From Azospirillum oryzae (GTDB taxonomy: Bacteria; Pseudomonadota; Alphaproteobacteria; Azospirillales; Azospirillaceae), in the NCBI RefSeq assembly GCF_900177515.1, contig NZ_FXAK01000002.1:1-64000 (forward strand): a stretch of DNA of 64,000 nucleotides. The letters are read 5' to 3'. The notes under the pieces were generated by a model. The model was not told the origin of the DNA. It was given only the letters and a program-made list of their open reading frames with translations, and did not search any database. How positions within the stretch are numbered: the first letter of the stretch is position 1; the number at the start of each line of letters is the position of its first letter. The translations under genes and the position numbers were made by a program. Below, one piece after another: positions 7,779 through 18,204 of this stretch.

Positions 7779-8212
7779 GACCGACCAAACCGATCCTCCT
7801 GCTCGCCGCCGCGGTGTCCTTGGGCGCCGGCGTCGCCCTGGCGGCGTCCGGCGATCCGGAGCGTGCCCGCATCCTCGACGGCTATGCCGCCCAGGCCAAG
7901 GCGCAGACCCCCGGCTTCGCCGGCTTCTCGGCGGAGCGCGGGCGCGCGCTCTATCTCGGGCCGCATGCCGGCGGCAAGGTCGCCGACACCCCCGGCTGCG
8001 CCAGCTGCCACACCCGCGACCCGGCCGGAACCGGCCGCCATTACAAGACCGGGCGCGACATCCTGCCGATGGCGGTATCCGCCAACCCCAAGCGCTTCAC
8101 CGATCCCGCCGAGGTCGAAAAGCGCTTCGAGCGCGACTGCGTCAACGTCCTCGGCCGCGCCTGCACGGCGCAGGAAAAGGGCGACTTCATCACCTTCCTG
8201 TCGAACCGATAG
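7775..8212 (+). CDS. shp: DUF1924 monoheme cytochrome c (SHP, sphaeroides heme protein family)
   Basis: A 145-aa secreted cytochrome c with a signal peptide (AAAVSLGAGVALA) and a single CASCH heme site at 75-79. Around it are the DUF1924/SHP landmarks: ARGRALY-like FSAERGRALY, HYKTGRDILPMAVSANPKRF, and a late Cys pair in DCVNVLGRACTAQEKGDF. SHP proteins bind small ligands such as O2 or NO through a displaceable axial Asn and are reduced by the partner diheme cytochrome. The start overlaps the cytochrome b stop (ATGA). The periplasmic electron-transfer role is family knowledge; the physiological acceptor here is unknown. Confidence 0.88.
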   Translation: MRPTKPILLLAAAVSLGAGVALAASGDPERARILDGYAAQAKAQTPGFAGFSAERGRALYLGPHAGGKVADTPGCASCHTRDPAGTGRHYKTGRDILPMAVSANPKRFTDPAEVEKRFERDCVNVLGRACTAQEKGDFITFLSNR

Positions 8213-8222
8213 CGAGCCGCCG

Positions 8223-8672
8223 ATGTCCCCCAACCGCAGTTTCCGCCCGCTCACCGGCATCGCCGCGCTCGCCATGCTCGCCGCGACCGCCGGTGCGACC
8301 TTTGCCAGCGAGTTCGAACGCGTCCGTCCCGTCACTCACGCCGCCACCCAGAAGGAATGCGGCGAGTGCCACATGGCCTATCAGCCGGGCCTGCTGCCGG
8401 CGGCGTCCTGGACCCGCATCATGGACGGCCTGCAGGACCATTTCGGCGATAACGCCAGCCTGCCGGCCGACACGGCCGCGGCCATCCGCAACTACCTGAC
8501 GCAGAATGCCGGCAACGGCGACGGCCGTCTGATCCGCATCACCGAACAGCGCTGGTGGCTGCGCAAGCACGACTTTTCGCCCTCGATCTGGACGCGCAAA
8601 TCAGTTGCCGCCAAAAGCAACTGCGAAGCCTGCCACCGCACCGCCGCGCAGGGTCTCTACGAGGACGATTGA
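8223..8672 (+). CDS. dhc: diheme cytochrome c (DHC)
   Basis: A 149-aa periplasmic cytochrome with a signal peptide (cleavage near FASEF) and two heme c attachment sites, CGECH at 46-50 and CEACH at 134-138. The middle section (MAYQPGLLPAASWTRIMDGL, DHFGDNASL, RWWLRKHDF) is the pattern of the DHC family that donates electrons to SHP. It lies 10 bases after shp and is the last gene of the operon. A palindromic repeat element begins about 40 bases beyond its stop and may stabilise the 3' end of the mRNA. Confidence 0.88.
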   Translation: MSPNRSFRPLTGIAALAMLAATAGATFASEFERVRPVTHAATQKECGECHMAYQPGLLPAASWTRIMDGLQDHFGDNASLPADTAAAIRNYLTQNAGNGDGRLIRITEQRWWLRKHDFSPSIWTRKSVAAKSNCEACHRTAAQGLYEDD

Positions 8673-8710
8673 GTAAGCTTTGAAGCGGCAACCCTCTCGA
8701 CACCGCAAGA

Positions 8711-8827
8711 GTCCCCTCTCCCCCCGGGGAGAGGGTTAGGGTGAGGGGGACGCACAGCGAGGATTCTCGGGAAGGCACGCAACGCATCCCCCTCACCCCG
8801 ACCCTCTCCCCGGGGGGGAGAGGGGGA
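8711..8827. repeat. palindromic intergenic repeat, copy 1 (type I)
   Basis: Two GC-rich hairpins of the CCCTCTCC...GGAGAGGG type face each other, flanking a spacer of about 37 bases. The outer motif GGGTGAGGGGGA appears at the inner edge of both arms. The spacer contains GGGAAGGCACGC, which recurs inverted in the copy at 39554-39669. One arm overlaps the 3' end of the minus-strand gene ending at 8793. Confidence 0.85.
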
Positions 8828-9158
8828 ACATGCGCGGATTGTCCCAGGTCGGCTGCCGGTCCTCGATCACCACGCGGTGGGGCAGGGGGGTGTCGCTCTC
8901 CACCGCGACCTCGACCCAGCGGGGGACCAGCTCGTTGTTGACGTCGTCCAGGATGGCGACCGCCAGCGCCTCCAGCCCGTCGGAGAAGCCGGCGAACTCC
9001 GCCAGATAGGCCACCACCGACGCCGGATCGGGCACCAGCAGGTCCGGCACCAGCCGCAGGGTCAGCCGCACCCCCGGCATCGGCTCGCCGCGCAGCTCCA
9101 CCAGGAAGTCGTGGCGGGCGTCGGGGGAGGGGTGGGTGGTCAGACGCTCGCGCCTCAT
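8793..9158 (-). CDS. hypothetical protein at the end of the flagellar operon, 3' end formed by a repeat
   Basis: A 121-aa protein whose ATG overlaps the stop of the FliK-like gene (ATGA), so it is the last gene of the flagellar operon. The core (VRLTLRLVPDLLV, ILDDVNNELVPRWVEVAVES) bears a faint resemblance to the C-terminal half of QueF, including the DD...PRWV pattern, but the QueF catalytic Cys region is absent. I do not assign that function. The last residues (FPLSPPGRGSG) are encoded by the palindromic repeat at 8711-8827, whose GGGTGAGGG motif supplies the TGA stop. The original C-terminus may therefore have been replaced. Confidence 0.65.
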   Translation of the reverse strand: MRRERLTTHPSPDARHDFLVELRGEPMPGVRLTLRLVPDLLVPDPASVVAYLAEFAGFSDGLEALAVAILDDVNNELVPRWVEVAVESDTPLPHRVVIEDRQPTWDNPRMFPLSPPGRGSG

Positions 9159-11008
9159 GCCGACACTCCCAGACCCGCTTGGCCGGCGCGGGTCAGCTTC
9201 ACCCAACTGCGCGCCCCCGACTGGAAGGACAGGCCGCCGGTATAGCCGACGGCCCGCACGCTGTCGGCGAAGACCTGGATCAGCTCCACCCGCAGCTCCG
9301 GCGGCAGGGCGGCGTGGCTGCGCAGGATCAGGTCGAAATGGTTGGGCCGCACCAGACCGTCCAACTGCATCGGCCCGAAGCGGCTGAGGTCCAGATCGAT
9401 GACGAAGCGGCTGCCCGGCTTCGACCGTTCCTTGCCGCCGCCCTCCTCGTCCTCCTTCAGCGGATGGACATGCAGCTTGATCGGCTTCGGCCCGTTGGCG
9501 TCCATCAGCGGGATGGTGTAGCTGCGCCAGTCGCCCGGCAGCGGCTCCGCCGCCTCGCGCCGCAGACCGTCGAAATCCTTCTCCAGCCGCTCCAGCAGGT
9601 CGCGCCGCCCGGCCTTATCCAGGGCGCCCGCCGCACCGTCGCCGAGCCAGCCCGCCGCGTCGCCGCCGCGCATCGCCGCCAGGAAGAAGCCGATGGCGGC
9701 GGTCAGCTTGCGGTTCGGCTGCGGCATCGTCGCCAGCATCGACTTGGCGAGCGCCGGATCGGCCGCCGCCAGCGTCGCCATCAGCTGCCGCATCGCCGGC
9801 CAGTCGCGGCCGTCCAGCGGACCTGGCGGGCCGGGCAGGGTGGGGGCCGCCGCCTGCATCGCCTGGGCGAGGTCGGCCAGCGCCGCCGTCACCTTGGCCC
9901 CCTGCGGCAGGCTGGCCGGGACGTTCAGCGCCAGCATGCCCTGCCTGGTCGCCAGGATCGGCTGCCCCTGCGCCGTGCTGCCGGCCACCGTGCCGCGCAG
10001 GATGGGGGTGTCGGGCGGCAGCGCCGCCTCGTCCGGCTCGGGGAACGGCTGCGGAGATGATTGCCCGGCGGATTGCTGTCCCGGCTGGTTCCCGGCCTGA
10101 CCGTTGCGTCCACCGCCCTCCGGATCGCCGGGCGGGCGCGGCTGTTGCGGCGGCGGGGTGACGGTCAGGATCCTCAGCGCCACCGTGGCACCACGCGGCA
10201 GGTCGGGCGGCTCGGCATTGCCGGCGGTCTCGGCGGGCCGGTTCGGCATCGTCGGCGTTTCGGCGCCGGGATGGGCTGCGTCGCCGCCCAGCTGGACCGG
10301 CGTGCCGAAGGTGGCGCCGCCGCCGCCCATCGTCGGGGAGGGTGTCGGCGAACCGCTCATCGGCGCGGCCGGCGTTCCGGCGGTCGGAGCTTCGGGCTTC
10401 TGCGAACCGGACAGGCCGGGCGTGCCTGCGGTCGGCGTGGCGGGCGTGCCCTGCGACGGCGTCGCGGACGGAGCCGGCGGCTTGGCGCCCGACCCGCCGG
10501 CCAGCACCAGCGCCGGCACCACGGTGCCCGGCAGCAGCGGCGGCAGGTTGGTCGGGACCGTCGCCCCGGTCGGGGTGGGCAGCAGGACGGCGGGCGCCGC
10601 TCCGCTTCCGGCCGCCGGGGCCGGCGTCGTCCCGCCGGTCTGCGGCGCGGCCGGATTCCCCAATGATTGCAGCAGGATCAGCGCCGTCGGCTTGGCCGGC
10701 AGGGCGGTGGTGGGGGAGGCCGCCGAGGACATATTCCCCGGCGTGATCTGCACCGTGACCTGCTTGTCCGGTGGCAGCTCCGCCGCGCTGTCCAGCAGCA
10801 GTTCACCCGCCGCGGTGCGCACGCGGGTCAGCCCCTCCGGCGTCTGGCCGGCGACGGTGCCGGTCAGCACCACCGGGCGGGTCACCTCCGGAAGCCGTTC
10901 GGGAAGCTGGACGACCGTGGCCTCGGCCGTGACGGGGGCGGGCGCGGCGGGGGTCGCCGCGGCGGTGGCGGCGGCAGGCGTGACCGACGGTGGGATCGCC
11001 CCGCCCAT
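9155..11008 (-). CDS. FliK-like flagellar hook-length control protein
   Basis: A 617-aa protein of low complexity in its first two thirds, rich in Ala, Pro, Gly and Thr (about 1-330), as expected for the molecular-ruler part of FliK. The ordered C-terminal part (about 480-617) contains WRSYTIPLM, LHVHPLKED, FVIDLDLSRFGPMQLDGLVR and LRVELIQVFADSV, comparable with the Flg_hook domain that reports hook completion. It starts 8 bases after flhG. FliK is exported and switches secretion from hook to filament subunits. Sequence identity with characterised FliK is low, so this is an assignment by composition, domain pattern and position. Confidence 0.6.
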   Translation of the reverse strand: MGGAIPPSVTPAAATAAATPAAPAPVTAEATVVQLPERLPEVTRPVVLTGTVAGQTPEGLTRVRTAAGELLLDSAAELPPDKQVTVQITPGNMSSAASPTTALPAKPTALILLQSLGNPAAPQTGGTTPAPAAGSGAAPAVLLPTPTGATVPTNLPPLLPGTVVPALVLAGGSGAKPPAPSATPSQGTPATPTAGTPGLSGSQKPEAPTAGTPAAPMSGSPTPSPTMGGGGATFGTPVQLGGDAAHPGAETPTMPNRPAETAGNAEPPDLPRGATVALRILTVTPPPQQPRPPGDPEGGGRNGQAGNQPGQQSAGQSSPQPFPEPDEAALPPDTPILRGTVAGSTAQGQPILATRQGMLALNVPASLPQGAKVTAALADLAQAMQAAAPTLPGPPGPLDGRDWPAMRQLMATLAAADPALAKSMLATMPQPNRKLTAAIGFFLAAMRGGDAAGWLGDGAAGALDKAGRRDLLERLEKDFDGLRREAAEPLPGDWRSYTIPLMDANGPKPIKLHVHPLKEDEEGGGKERSKPGSRFVIDLDLSRFGPMQLDGLVRPNHFDLILRSHAALPPELRVELIQVFADSVRAVGYTGGLSFQSGARSWVKLTRAGQAGLGVSA

Positions 11009-11016
11009 CCTTGTCC

Positions 11017-11814
11017 TTACTTGGCGCCGGCGAGCAGCCGCTGCACGATCGCCTCGACGTCGCGGGCCGCGTCGCTGGAGGGCGAGCGGGTCAGCAGCGG
11101 GGTCTGGTTGCGGATGGCGTCGCGCACCTTCAGGTCGCGGCGGATGATGCCCGCCAGCGCCGGCTTGTATTTCAGGAAATTCTGGCAGGCCTTCAGGATG
11201 GTGCCGTAGGTGCGCTCGCCGTCCTTCACGCTCTGCGCCATGTTCACCACGATCCGCAGATCGGCGGATGGGTTGGTGGCGTGGGTCAGCTTGATGAAGG
11301 CATAGGCGTCGGTCAGCGAGGTCGGCTCGTCCGTCGTCACCACCAGCGTGGTGCCGGCCGGACCCGACAGAGTGCGCACCGTGCGGTCGACGCCGGCGCC
11401 CATGTCCATCACCACCCGGTCATAGCTCTTCGCCAGTTCCAGCAAATCGTTGCGCAGGCCGGACAGCCGCTGGCTCGGCAACTGCGCCAGCGTGCCCGAC
11501 CCCGACCGGCCGGCGATGATGTCGAATCCGGTGTCGGGGAAGCGCTGCGCCGCCTTGGCCAGCGTCACCTCGCCGTTGATGACGGCGCCCAGGTCGTTCT
11601 TGGGGGAGAAGCCCAGCTGGATGTCGACGTTGGCAAGGCCCAGATCGCCGTCGAACAGCAGGGTGTTCATGCCCGCCTTGGTCAGGGCATGGCTGAGCGT
11701 GATGGAGAACCACGTCTTGCCGACGCCGCCCTTTCCGCTGGCCACGGCGATGACGTTGGCGCCGCGCAGCGGGCGAACGTTCTTGAGGGCGGCCGGGAAC
11801 ACCGGATCGGTCAT
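11017..11814 (-). CDS. flhG: FlhG/FleN-type MinD-like ATPase (flagellar number control)
   Basis: A 265-aa SIMIBI-class ATPase. It has the deviant Walker A SGKGGVGKTWF near residues 27-37, the switch segment LLFDGDLGLANVDIQLG, and Walker B-like YDRVVMDMGAGVD. FlhG antagonises FlhF to set number and position of flagella at the membrane. The ATG overlaps the flhF stop (ATGA), so flhF and flhG are translationally coupled as usual in bacteria with polar flagella. Confidence 0.9.
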   Translation of the reverse strand: MTDPVFPAALKNVRPLRGANVIAVASGKGGVGKTWFSITLSHALTKAGMNTLLFDGDLGLANVDIQLGFSPKNDLGAVINGEVTLAKAAQRFPDTGFDIIAGRSGSGTLAQLPSQRLSGLRNDLLELAKSYDRVVMDMGAGVDRTVRTLSGPAGTTLVVTTDEPTSLTDAYAFIKLTHATNPSADLRIVVNMAQSVKDGERTYGTILKACQNFLKYKPALAGIIRRDLKVRDAIRNQTPLLTRSPSSDAARDVEAIVQRLLAGAK

Positions 11815-13088
11815 GGCAGGGTCCTCGACGAGGGGGAACTGGCGGCCTTAGCCTTGGTTGCGGATTTCTGGGTTGTGGGTTTGGACGGTTTGGCGGCGGC
11901 GGCCCTGCGCGGTGGCGGCGGCGGTGGTGCCGGCTCCAAGTCCGGCTCGTCGTCCTCCGGCTCATAGCCCCGGCCGAACTTCGGCTTGCGCTCGGGTGTC
12001 AGGTCCGGCTCATGATCCGGGTGGCCCCCTTCGCCGATGTCGTCGTCCTCGTCCCACTCCGCGGTGCGGGCGGCGCGGCGCGGCGCCGGCTCCTTGACGG
12101 CGGGCGCCTTCTCCTCGGCCGGGATCATCATGCGGGCCAGCGCCAGCGGGTTCAGTGCCGTCAGCCCCTCCGCCACCTTGGACGAGATGCTGACGTCGCA
12201 GAAGGACAGCCGGGCGCGCGCGGCGATCGCCAGCACGCTGCCCAGCCGGCGCGCGATGTCCAGCCGGGTCACCAGCATGCGCCGCACGCCGACCGCCTTG
12301 AAGGCCAGCGCCATGTCGGCGGCCTCCATCGCGTCCAGCCCGGCCGGCAGCACCAGCACCGGCTCCACCTCTCCGGCGGAGAGCATGGCGCGCAGATCCT
12401 GCATGTCGTCGGCGTCGAACGGGTTGCGCCCGGCGGTGTCGACCAGCACGAGGTCGGTGCGGCGATGCACCTCGAAGGCGCCGGCCAGCGCGTCGGGGTC
12501 CTCCACCGTCGCCAGCTTCAGCTTCATCAGCCGGGTGAAGGCGGCCAGCTGGTCGACGCCGCCGGCCCGCACCGTGTCCGTGGTGATGACGCCGACCGAG
12601 CATTTGCGGAACACCGCCCGCGCCGCCAGCTTGGCCGCCACCAGGGTCTTGCCGGAGCCCGGCGGCCCGACCAGCGCCAGCGGCTTCACCGGCGACCGGC
12701 CGTCGGGCAGCGGATTGAAGGTGAAGAAGGAATCGAGCGCCGAGCCCAGCGCCAGCCGCGGGTCCTCGGTGTCCAGACCCGACGCCGCGTCGATCAGCTG
12801 TTCGGCCAGCGCCGCTGGCACGCCATGGCGCTGCAGGGCGTCGGCCACCACCTCGCCCACGTCGATCTCGGGTTCGACCGGCTTCGGCGGCGCCTTGCCC
12901 CGGCCGCCGCGCGCGGTGCCGGAGGACGGGGCGGGCGGCAGGTCGTCCTCTTCCACCGCCGCTGTGACGCGCACGCCGCCGCCTTCCTCCTCGCGCGTGG
13001 CGACGATGATGGCGTCGTCGCCCAGCGACTGGCGCACCATCCGCATGGCGTCGGACATGGTCTTGGCGTGGAAGGACTTCAGCCGCAT
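11811..13088 (-). CDS. flhF: FlhF SRP-type GTPase with long disordered C-terminal tail
   Basis: A 425-aa protein that recruits early flagellar components to the pole. The N-terminus (MRLKSFHAKTMSDAMRMVRQ) is the FlhF B-domain signature. The G domain has GPPGSGKT (141-148), DTAGRNPFDADD and a TRLD motif, consistent with GTP binding. Beyond about residue 322 comes a tail of about 100 residues rich in Pro, Lys, Asp and Glu (for example EPAPPPPPPRRAAAA), absent from typical FlhF proteins. It lies between flhA and flhG, in the usual order. Confidence 0.92.
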   Translation of the reverse strand: MRLKSFHAKTMSDAMRMVRQSLGDDAIIVATREEEGGGVRVTAAVEEDDLPPAPSSGTARGGRGKAPPKPVEPEIDVGEVVADALQRHGVPAALAEQLIDAASGLDTEDPRLALGSALDSFFTFNPLPDGRSPVKPLALVGPPGSGKTLVAAKLAARAVFRKCSVGVITTDTVRAGGVDQLAAFTRLMKLKLATVEDPDALAGAFEVHRRTDLVLVDTAGRNPFDADDMQDLRAMLSAGEVEPVLVLPAGLDAMEAADMALAFKAVGVRRMLVTRLDIARRLGSVLAIAARARLSFCDVSISSKVAEGLTALNPLALARMMIPAEEKAPAVKEPAPRRAARTAEWDEDDDIGEGGHPDHEPDLTPERKPKFGRGYEPEDDEPDLEPAPPPPPPRRAAAAKPSKPTTQKSATKAKAASSPSSRTLP

Positions 13089-13134
13089 CGGCAGCGCCTT
13101 CCGTCAGCTAAGGAGGAGGGAACGGCACGCACCA

Positions 13135-15318
13135 TCAGATCTGCCCCAGGGTCTTGATGCGGGCCTTCGGGTGGATTTCGTTCTGCGACATGACCACGGT
13201 CGCCGGCCGGAACCGCTCGACGATGGAGCGGACGAAGGGCCGGATCAGCGGGCTGGTCAGCAGTACGGGGCTCTCGCCCATCATGGCATGTCGCTCGAAG
13301 GTTTGACGGACGGAGGTGATGAACTGCTGCAGGCGGGACGGGGCCATCGTCAGCTGCCGGTCGTCGCCGTCGCCCACCAGCGATTCGGCGAACCCCTGCT
13401 CCCATTCGGGCGACAGGGTGACGAGCGGGATGAAGCCCATCTCGTTCGTGTTCGCGTCGCAAATCTGCCGGGCAAGGCGGGACCGCACATGCTCGGTGAT
13501 CTGGGTGATGCTGCGGGTCTGGCTGGTCGCTTCGGATACCCCTTCCAATATGGTGGGAAGATCCCGGATCGAAACCCGTTCGGCAAGGAGATTCTGCAAC
13601 ACCCGTTGCAATCCGCCCACAGTGATCTGTCCGGGCACCACATCGGCGATCAGCTTCTGGTGTTCCTTGTCGGTCTCGTCCAGCAGCTTCTGCGTCTCGG
13701 TGAAGGACAGCAGCTCCGGCATGTTGTCCTTGATCAGCTCGGTCAGGTGGGTGGTGACCACGGTCGACGGATCGACCACGGTGTAGCCCTTGAACAGCGC
13801 CTCTTCGCGGTATCCCGGCTCGATCCAGATGGCGGGCAGGCCGAAGGTCGGCTCCACCGTCTGTTCGCCGGGCAGGCTCATGGCGTCGCCGCGCGGGTCC
13901 ATCACCAGCAGCATGTTGGGCCGGATGTCGCCGCGCCCGGCCTCGATCTCCTTGACGCGGATGATGTAGGTGTTGGGCGGAAGCTGCAGATTGTCCTGGA
14001 TGCGCACCGCCGGCATGACGAAGCCGACCTCGCCGGCGATCTGCCGGCGCAGGCCCTTGATCTGGTCGGTCAGCCGGTGGCTGCCCGCCTGCGGCTGATT
14101 GATCAGCGACAGCAAGCCATAGCCCAGCTCCAGCCGGATCAGGTCGATGGACAGTGCGGTGGAGATCGGCTCGTCCGGCGCCGGTCCGGCGCCAGGCCCG
14201 CCGCCCGGCATCCCGCCGGCCGCCGCCGCTTCCTCCGCCGCCGCGGCCTCTTCCGCCTCTTTCCTGGCGCGCAGGCGCGGCATGTACCAGGCGGCGGCGC
14301 CGACCGCGGCGATGACCGGGGCCAGCGTCAGGATCGGCATGCCCGGCAGCAGGGCCAGCACGCCGACGGCACCGGCCGACAGGGCCAGCGCCTGACTGTG
14401 GCCGGTCAGCTGCCCGACCACCGCCTTGTCGGTGGAGCCGCCCATGCCGGCCTTCGACACCAGGAAGCCGGCGGAGATCGAGATCACCAGCGCCGGGATC
14501 TGCGACACCAGACCGTCGCCGATGGTCAGCTTGGTGAAGGTGTCCAGCGCCTGCATCACCGGCATGTCGTGGCGCAGCACCGCGATGGTCACGCCGCCGA
14601 TGATGTTGATGAACATGATCATCAGGCCGGCGACGGCGTCGCCCTTCACGAACTTCGACGCACCGTCCATCGAGCCGAAGAAGGCGCTTTCGTCCTCCAG
14701 CTCCTTGCGCCGCGCCCGCGCCGTGCCCTCGTCGATCATGCCGGCCGAGAGGTCGGCGTCGATGGCCATCTGCTTGCCGGGCATGGCGTCCAGGGTGAAG
14801 CGCGCAGCCACTTCGGCGATGCGGCCCGAACCGGCGGTGATGACCTTGAAGTTCACGATGGTCAGGATGGCGTAGATGATCACGCCGATGACGAAATCGC
14901 CGCCCATGACCAGACTGGCGAAGGCCTCGATCACATGGCCGGCGGCCGACGTGCCCTCATGCCCCTGCGTCAGGATCAGGCGCGTCGAGGCCATGTTGAG
15001 CGACAGGCGCAGCAGCGTGGTGATCAGCAGGATCGTCGGATAGGACGACAGCTCCAGCGGCTTCTCGATGAACAGCACCACCATCAGGATCAGGATGGAG
15101 ATGGTGACGTTCAGCCCCAGCATCATGTCGAGCATGACGGCGGGCAACGGCATGATCAGCCCGACCACGACGATCAGGATGCCGATGGCCATCGCCACGT
15201 CGCCGCGCTTCAGCGACGACTTGGCGACCGACCACATCTCGCCGAAGGCGGCCATGTTGCCGGGGCCACCCCCGCCACCGCCACCGCCGCCGCCGCTATT
15301 CTGCTCCGTCAGCGCCAT
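13135..15318 (-). CDS. flhA: flagellar export apparatus protein FlhA
   Basis: A 727-aa inner-membrane component of the type III flagellar export gate. It has about eight N-terminal helices within residues 35-330, with the FHIPEP family segments DMMLGLNVTISILIL, STRLILTQGHEG, FVIGVIIYAILTIVNF, EVAARFTLDAMPGKQMAIDA and GDAVAGLMIMFINIIGG. A large cytosolic domain ends in RSIVERFRPATVVMSQNEI. The N-terminus carries a run of ten glycines (residues 9-18), probably a flexible leader. It sits between flbD and flhF on the operon. Confidence 0.96.
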   Translation of the reverse strand: MALTEQNSGGGGGGGGGGPGNMAAFGEMWSVAKSSLKRGDVAMAIGILIVVVGLIMPLPAVMLDMMLGLNVTISILILMVVLFIEKPLELSSYPTILLITTLLRLSLNMASTRLILTQGHEGTSAAGHVIEAFASLVMGGDFVIGVIIYAILTIVNFKVITAGSGRIAEVAARFTLDAMPGKQMAIDADLSAGMIDEGTARARRKELEDESAFFGSMDGASKFVKGDAVAGLMIMFINIIGGVTIAVLRHDMPVMQALDTFTKLTIGDGLVSQIPALVISISAGFLVSKAGMGGSTDKAVVGQLTGHSQALALSAGAVGVLALLPGMPILTLAPVIAAVGAAAWYMPRLRARKEAEEAAAAEEAAAAGGMPGGGPGAGPAPDEPISTALSIDLIRLELGYGLLSLINQPQAGSHRLTDQIKGLRRQIAGEVGFVMPAVRIQDNLQLPPNTYIIRVKEIEAGRGDIRPNMLLVMDPRGDAMSLPGEQTVEPTFGLPAIWIEPGYREEALFKGYTVVDPSTVVTTHLTELIKDNMPELLSFTETQKLLDETDKEHQKLIADVVPGQITVGGLQRVLQNLLAERVSIRDLPTILEGVSEATSQTRSITQITEHVRSRLARQICDANTNEMGFIPLVTLSPEWEQGFAESLVGDGDDRQLTMAPSRLQQFITSVRQTFERHAMMGESPVLLTSPLIRPFVRSIVERFRPATVVMSQNEIHPKARIKTLGQI

Positions 15319-15371
15319 GGATGCTCCCGCCGCTCAATCCCGCCGCTCATGGCTCCGAACCGGACGCGCCG

Positions 15372-16931
<1,560 letters not shown>

Positions 16932-16935
16932 AGCC

Positions 16936-17853
16936 TTACGCTCCCACTCTCGGGGCTTCCCGGTCGAAATACTGGATCCGCTTTCCAGGCGGCAGGACGG
17001 CGTTCAGGAGCATCTCCAGACGCCGCGGATTCTCCTGGCGCGCGATGGACACGGCGCCAATGGTGTAGAGGGTCTTGACCAGCGCGTCCTCCTCCGCCGC
17101 CCGCTCCACCTTGGCGGCGAGCGGGGAGAGGACGACGTTGCCGAGCACGGCCCCGTAGAAGGTCGTCAGCAGCGCCAGCGCCATCGCCGGCCCGATGGCC
17201 GACGGGTCGCTCAGGCTGCCCAGCATCTGCACCAGACCGACCAGCGTGCCGATCAGCCCCATCGCCGGCGCCACTTCCGAGGCGCGGCGCAGCACGCCGG
17301 CGCTCTTGCCGTGGCCGCCGGCGGTCGCCTCGACCTCGCCGGTCAGCATCCGCTCGATGGCGTCGGGCGGCAGGCCTTCGGTGATCAGGGTGACGCTGCG
17401 GTGCAGGAATGGCTCGCCGCGCAGTTCCGGCAGGACGTTGCGCAGGGTCTCCGGCCCGGCCCGGCGGGCGGCCTCGGCCAGCAGGATCACCTGCCGCGCC
17501 ACGCCCTTGGGATCCAGCGTCTGATGCACCAGCACCGCCGCCGCGTTCTTCCAGGCCACCGCCACGTCGCCCAGCGAGAAGGAGGCGGTGGTGACCGCCA
17601 GCGTCCCGCCCAGCACGATCAGCAGCGAGGGCGGATCGAGGAAGGCGCGGGCCGACCCGCCGGTGGTGATGGCGATCACGATCACCGCGGCGGCGGCGGC
17701 CAGCCCGACCAGCGTCGCCACGTCCAGTCCGCCGCGCAGCCGCACGCTCCGCCCCGGCGCGGTCGCGCCGGTGGGGGCCTGCTCCGCGGTACGGGCGCCA
17801 CCGCTGGCGGTGGCCTTCGCGCGGGACGTGGCGCTGTCGGACGAAATCGCCAT
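16936..17853 (-). CDS. motA: MotA-type flagellar motor stator protein
   Basis: A 305-aa membrane protein of the MotA/TolQ/ExbB family. After a variable 35-residue N-terminus come helices [20 protein letters not shown] and [19 protein letters not shown], a long cytosolic loop with the charged segment [15 protein letters not shown], and the C-terminal pair [17 protein letters not shown] and [20 protein letters not shown]. These are the proton- or sodium-channel helices of the stator A subunit. No motB follows; the gene sits unusually between fliN and flbD. It overlaps the fliN stop (TGATG). A MotB partner must be encoded elsewhere. Confidence 0.9.
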   Translation of the reverse strand: MAISSDSATSRAKATASGGARTAEQAPTGATAPGRSVRLRGGLDVATLVGLAAAAAVIVIAITTGGSARAFLDPPSLLIVLGGTLAVTTASFSLGDVAVAWKNAAAVLVHQTLDPKGVARQVILLAEAARRAGPETLRNVLPELRGEPFLHRSVTLITEGLPPDAIERMLTGEVEATAGGHGKSAGVLRRASEVAPAMGLIGTLVGLVQMLGSLSDPSAIGPAMALALLTTFYGAVLGNVVLSPLAAKVERAAEEDALVKTLYTIGAVSIARQENPRRLEMLLNAVLPPGKRIQYFDREAPRVGA

Positions 17854-18170
17854 CAGCCCCGATCCGACTTGATGATTTCCGTCATGGTCACGCCCAGCCG
17901 GTCTTCCACCACCACCACCTCGCCGCGGGCGACCAGGCGGTTGTTGACGTAGATGTCGATGGCCTCACCGACCTTGCGGTCCAGCTCCACCACCGCGCCG
18001 CGGCCCAGCTTCAGCAGCTGCGCCACCTGCATGGTCGATTTGCCCAGCACCGCGGAGATCTGGACGGGGATGTCGTACACCGCCTCCAGATCCTTGGTGA
18101 TTCCGGGGCTGGCATAGTCGTCGCCATCGCCACCCTGCAGATCGTTCAGCGAGAAATTGTCGCTCGGCAT
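17853..18170 (-). CDS. fliN: flagellar motor switch protein FliN
   Basis: A 105-aa C-ring component of the SpoA family. The core (VYDIPVQISAVLGKSTMQVA, LLKLGRGAVVELDRKVGE, DIYVNNRLVARGEVVVVED, RLGVTMTEII) is full length and typical. FliN with FliM and FliG forms the rotor switch and docks the export ATPase through FliH. It follows fliH by 34 bases and overlaps motA. Confidence 0.95.
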   Translation of the reverse strand: MPSDNFSLNDLQGGDGDDYASPGITKDLEAVYDIPVQISAVLGKSTMQVAQLLKLGRGAVVELDRKVGEAIDIYVNNRLVARGEVVVVEDRLGVTMTEIIKSDRG

Positions 18171-18204
18171 GTCGGTCTCGGACCTCCTTCATTCCGGACA
18201 CCCC

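Noticed and set aside
8700..8830. Treating the GC hairpins as ordinary rho-independent terminators
   Set aside because: No T-runs, occurrence inside operons, and paired conserved spacers at distant loci fit a repeat family better.
8793..9158. Assigning the 121-aa protein as QueF (queuosine biosynthesis)
   Set aside because: Only a faint resemblance to the C-terminal half; the catalytic cysteine region is missing and the context is flagellar.
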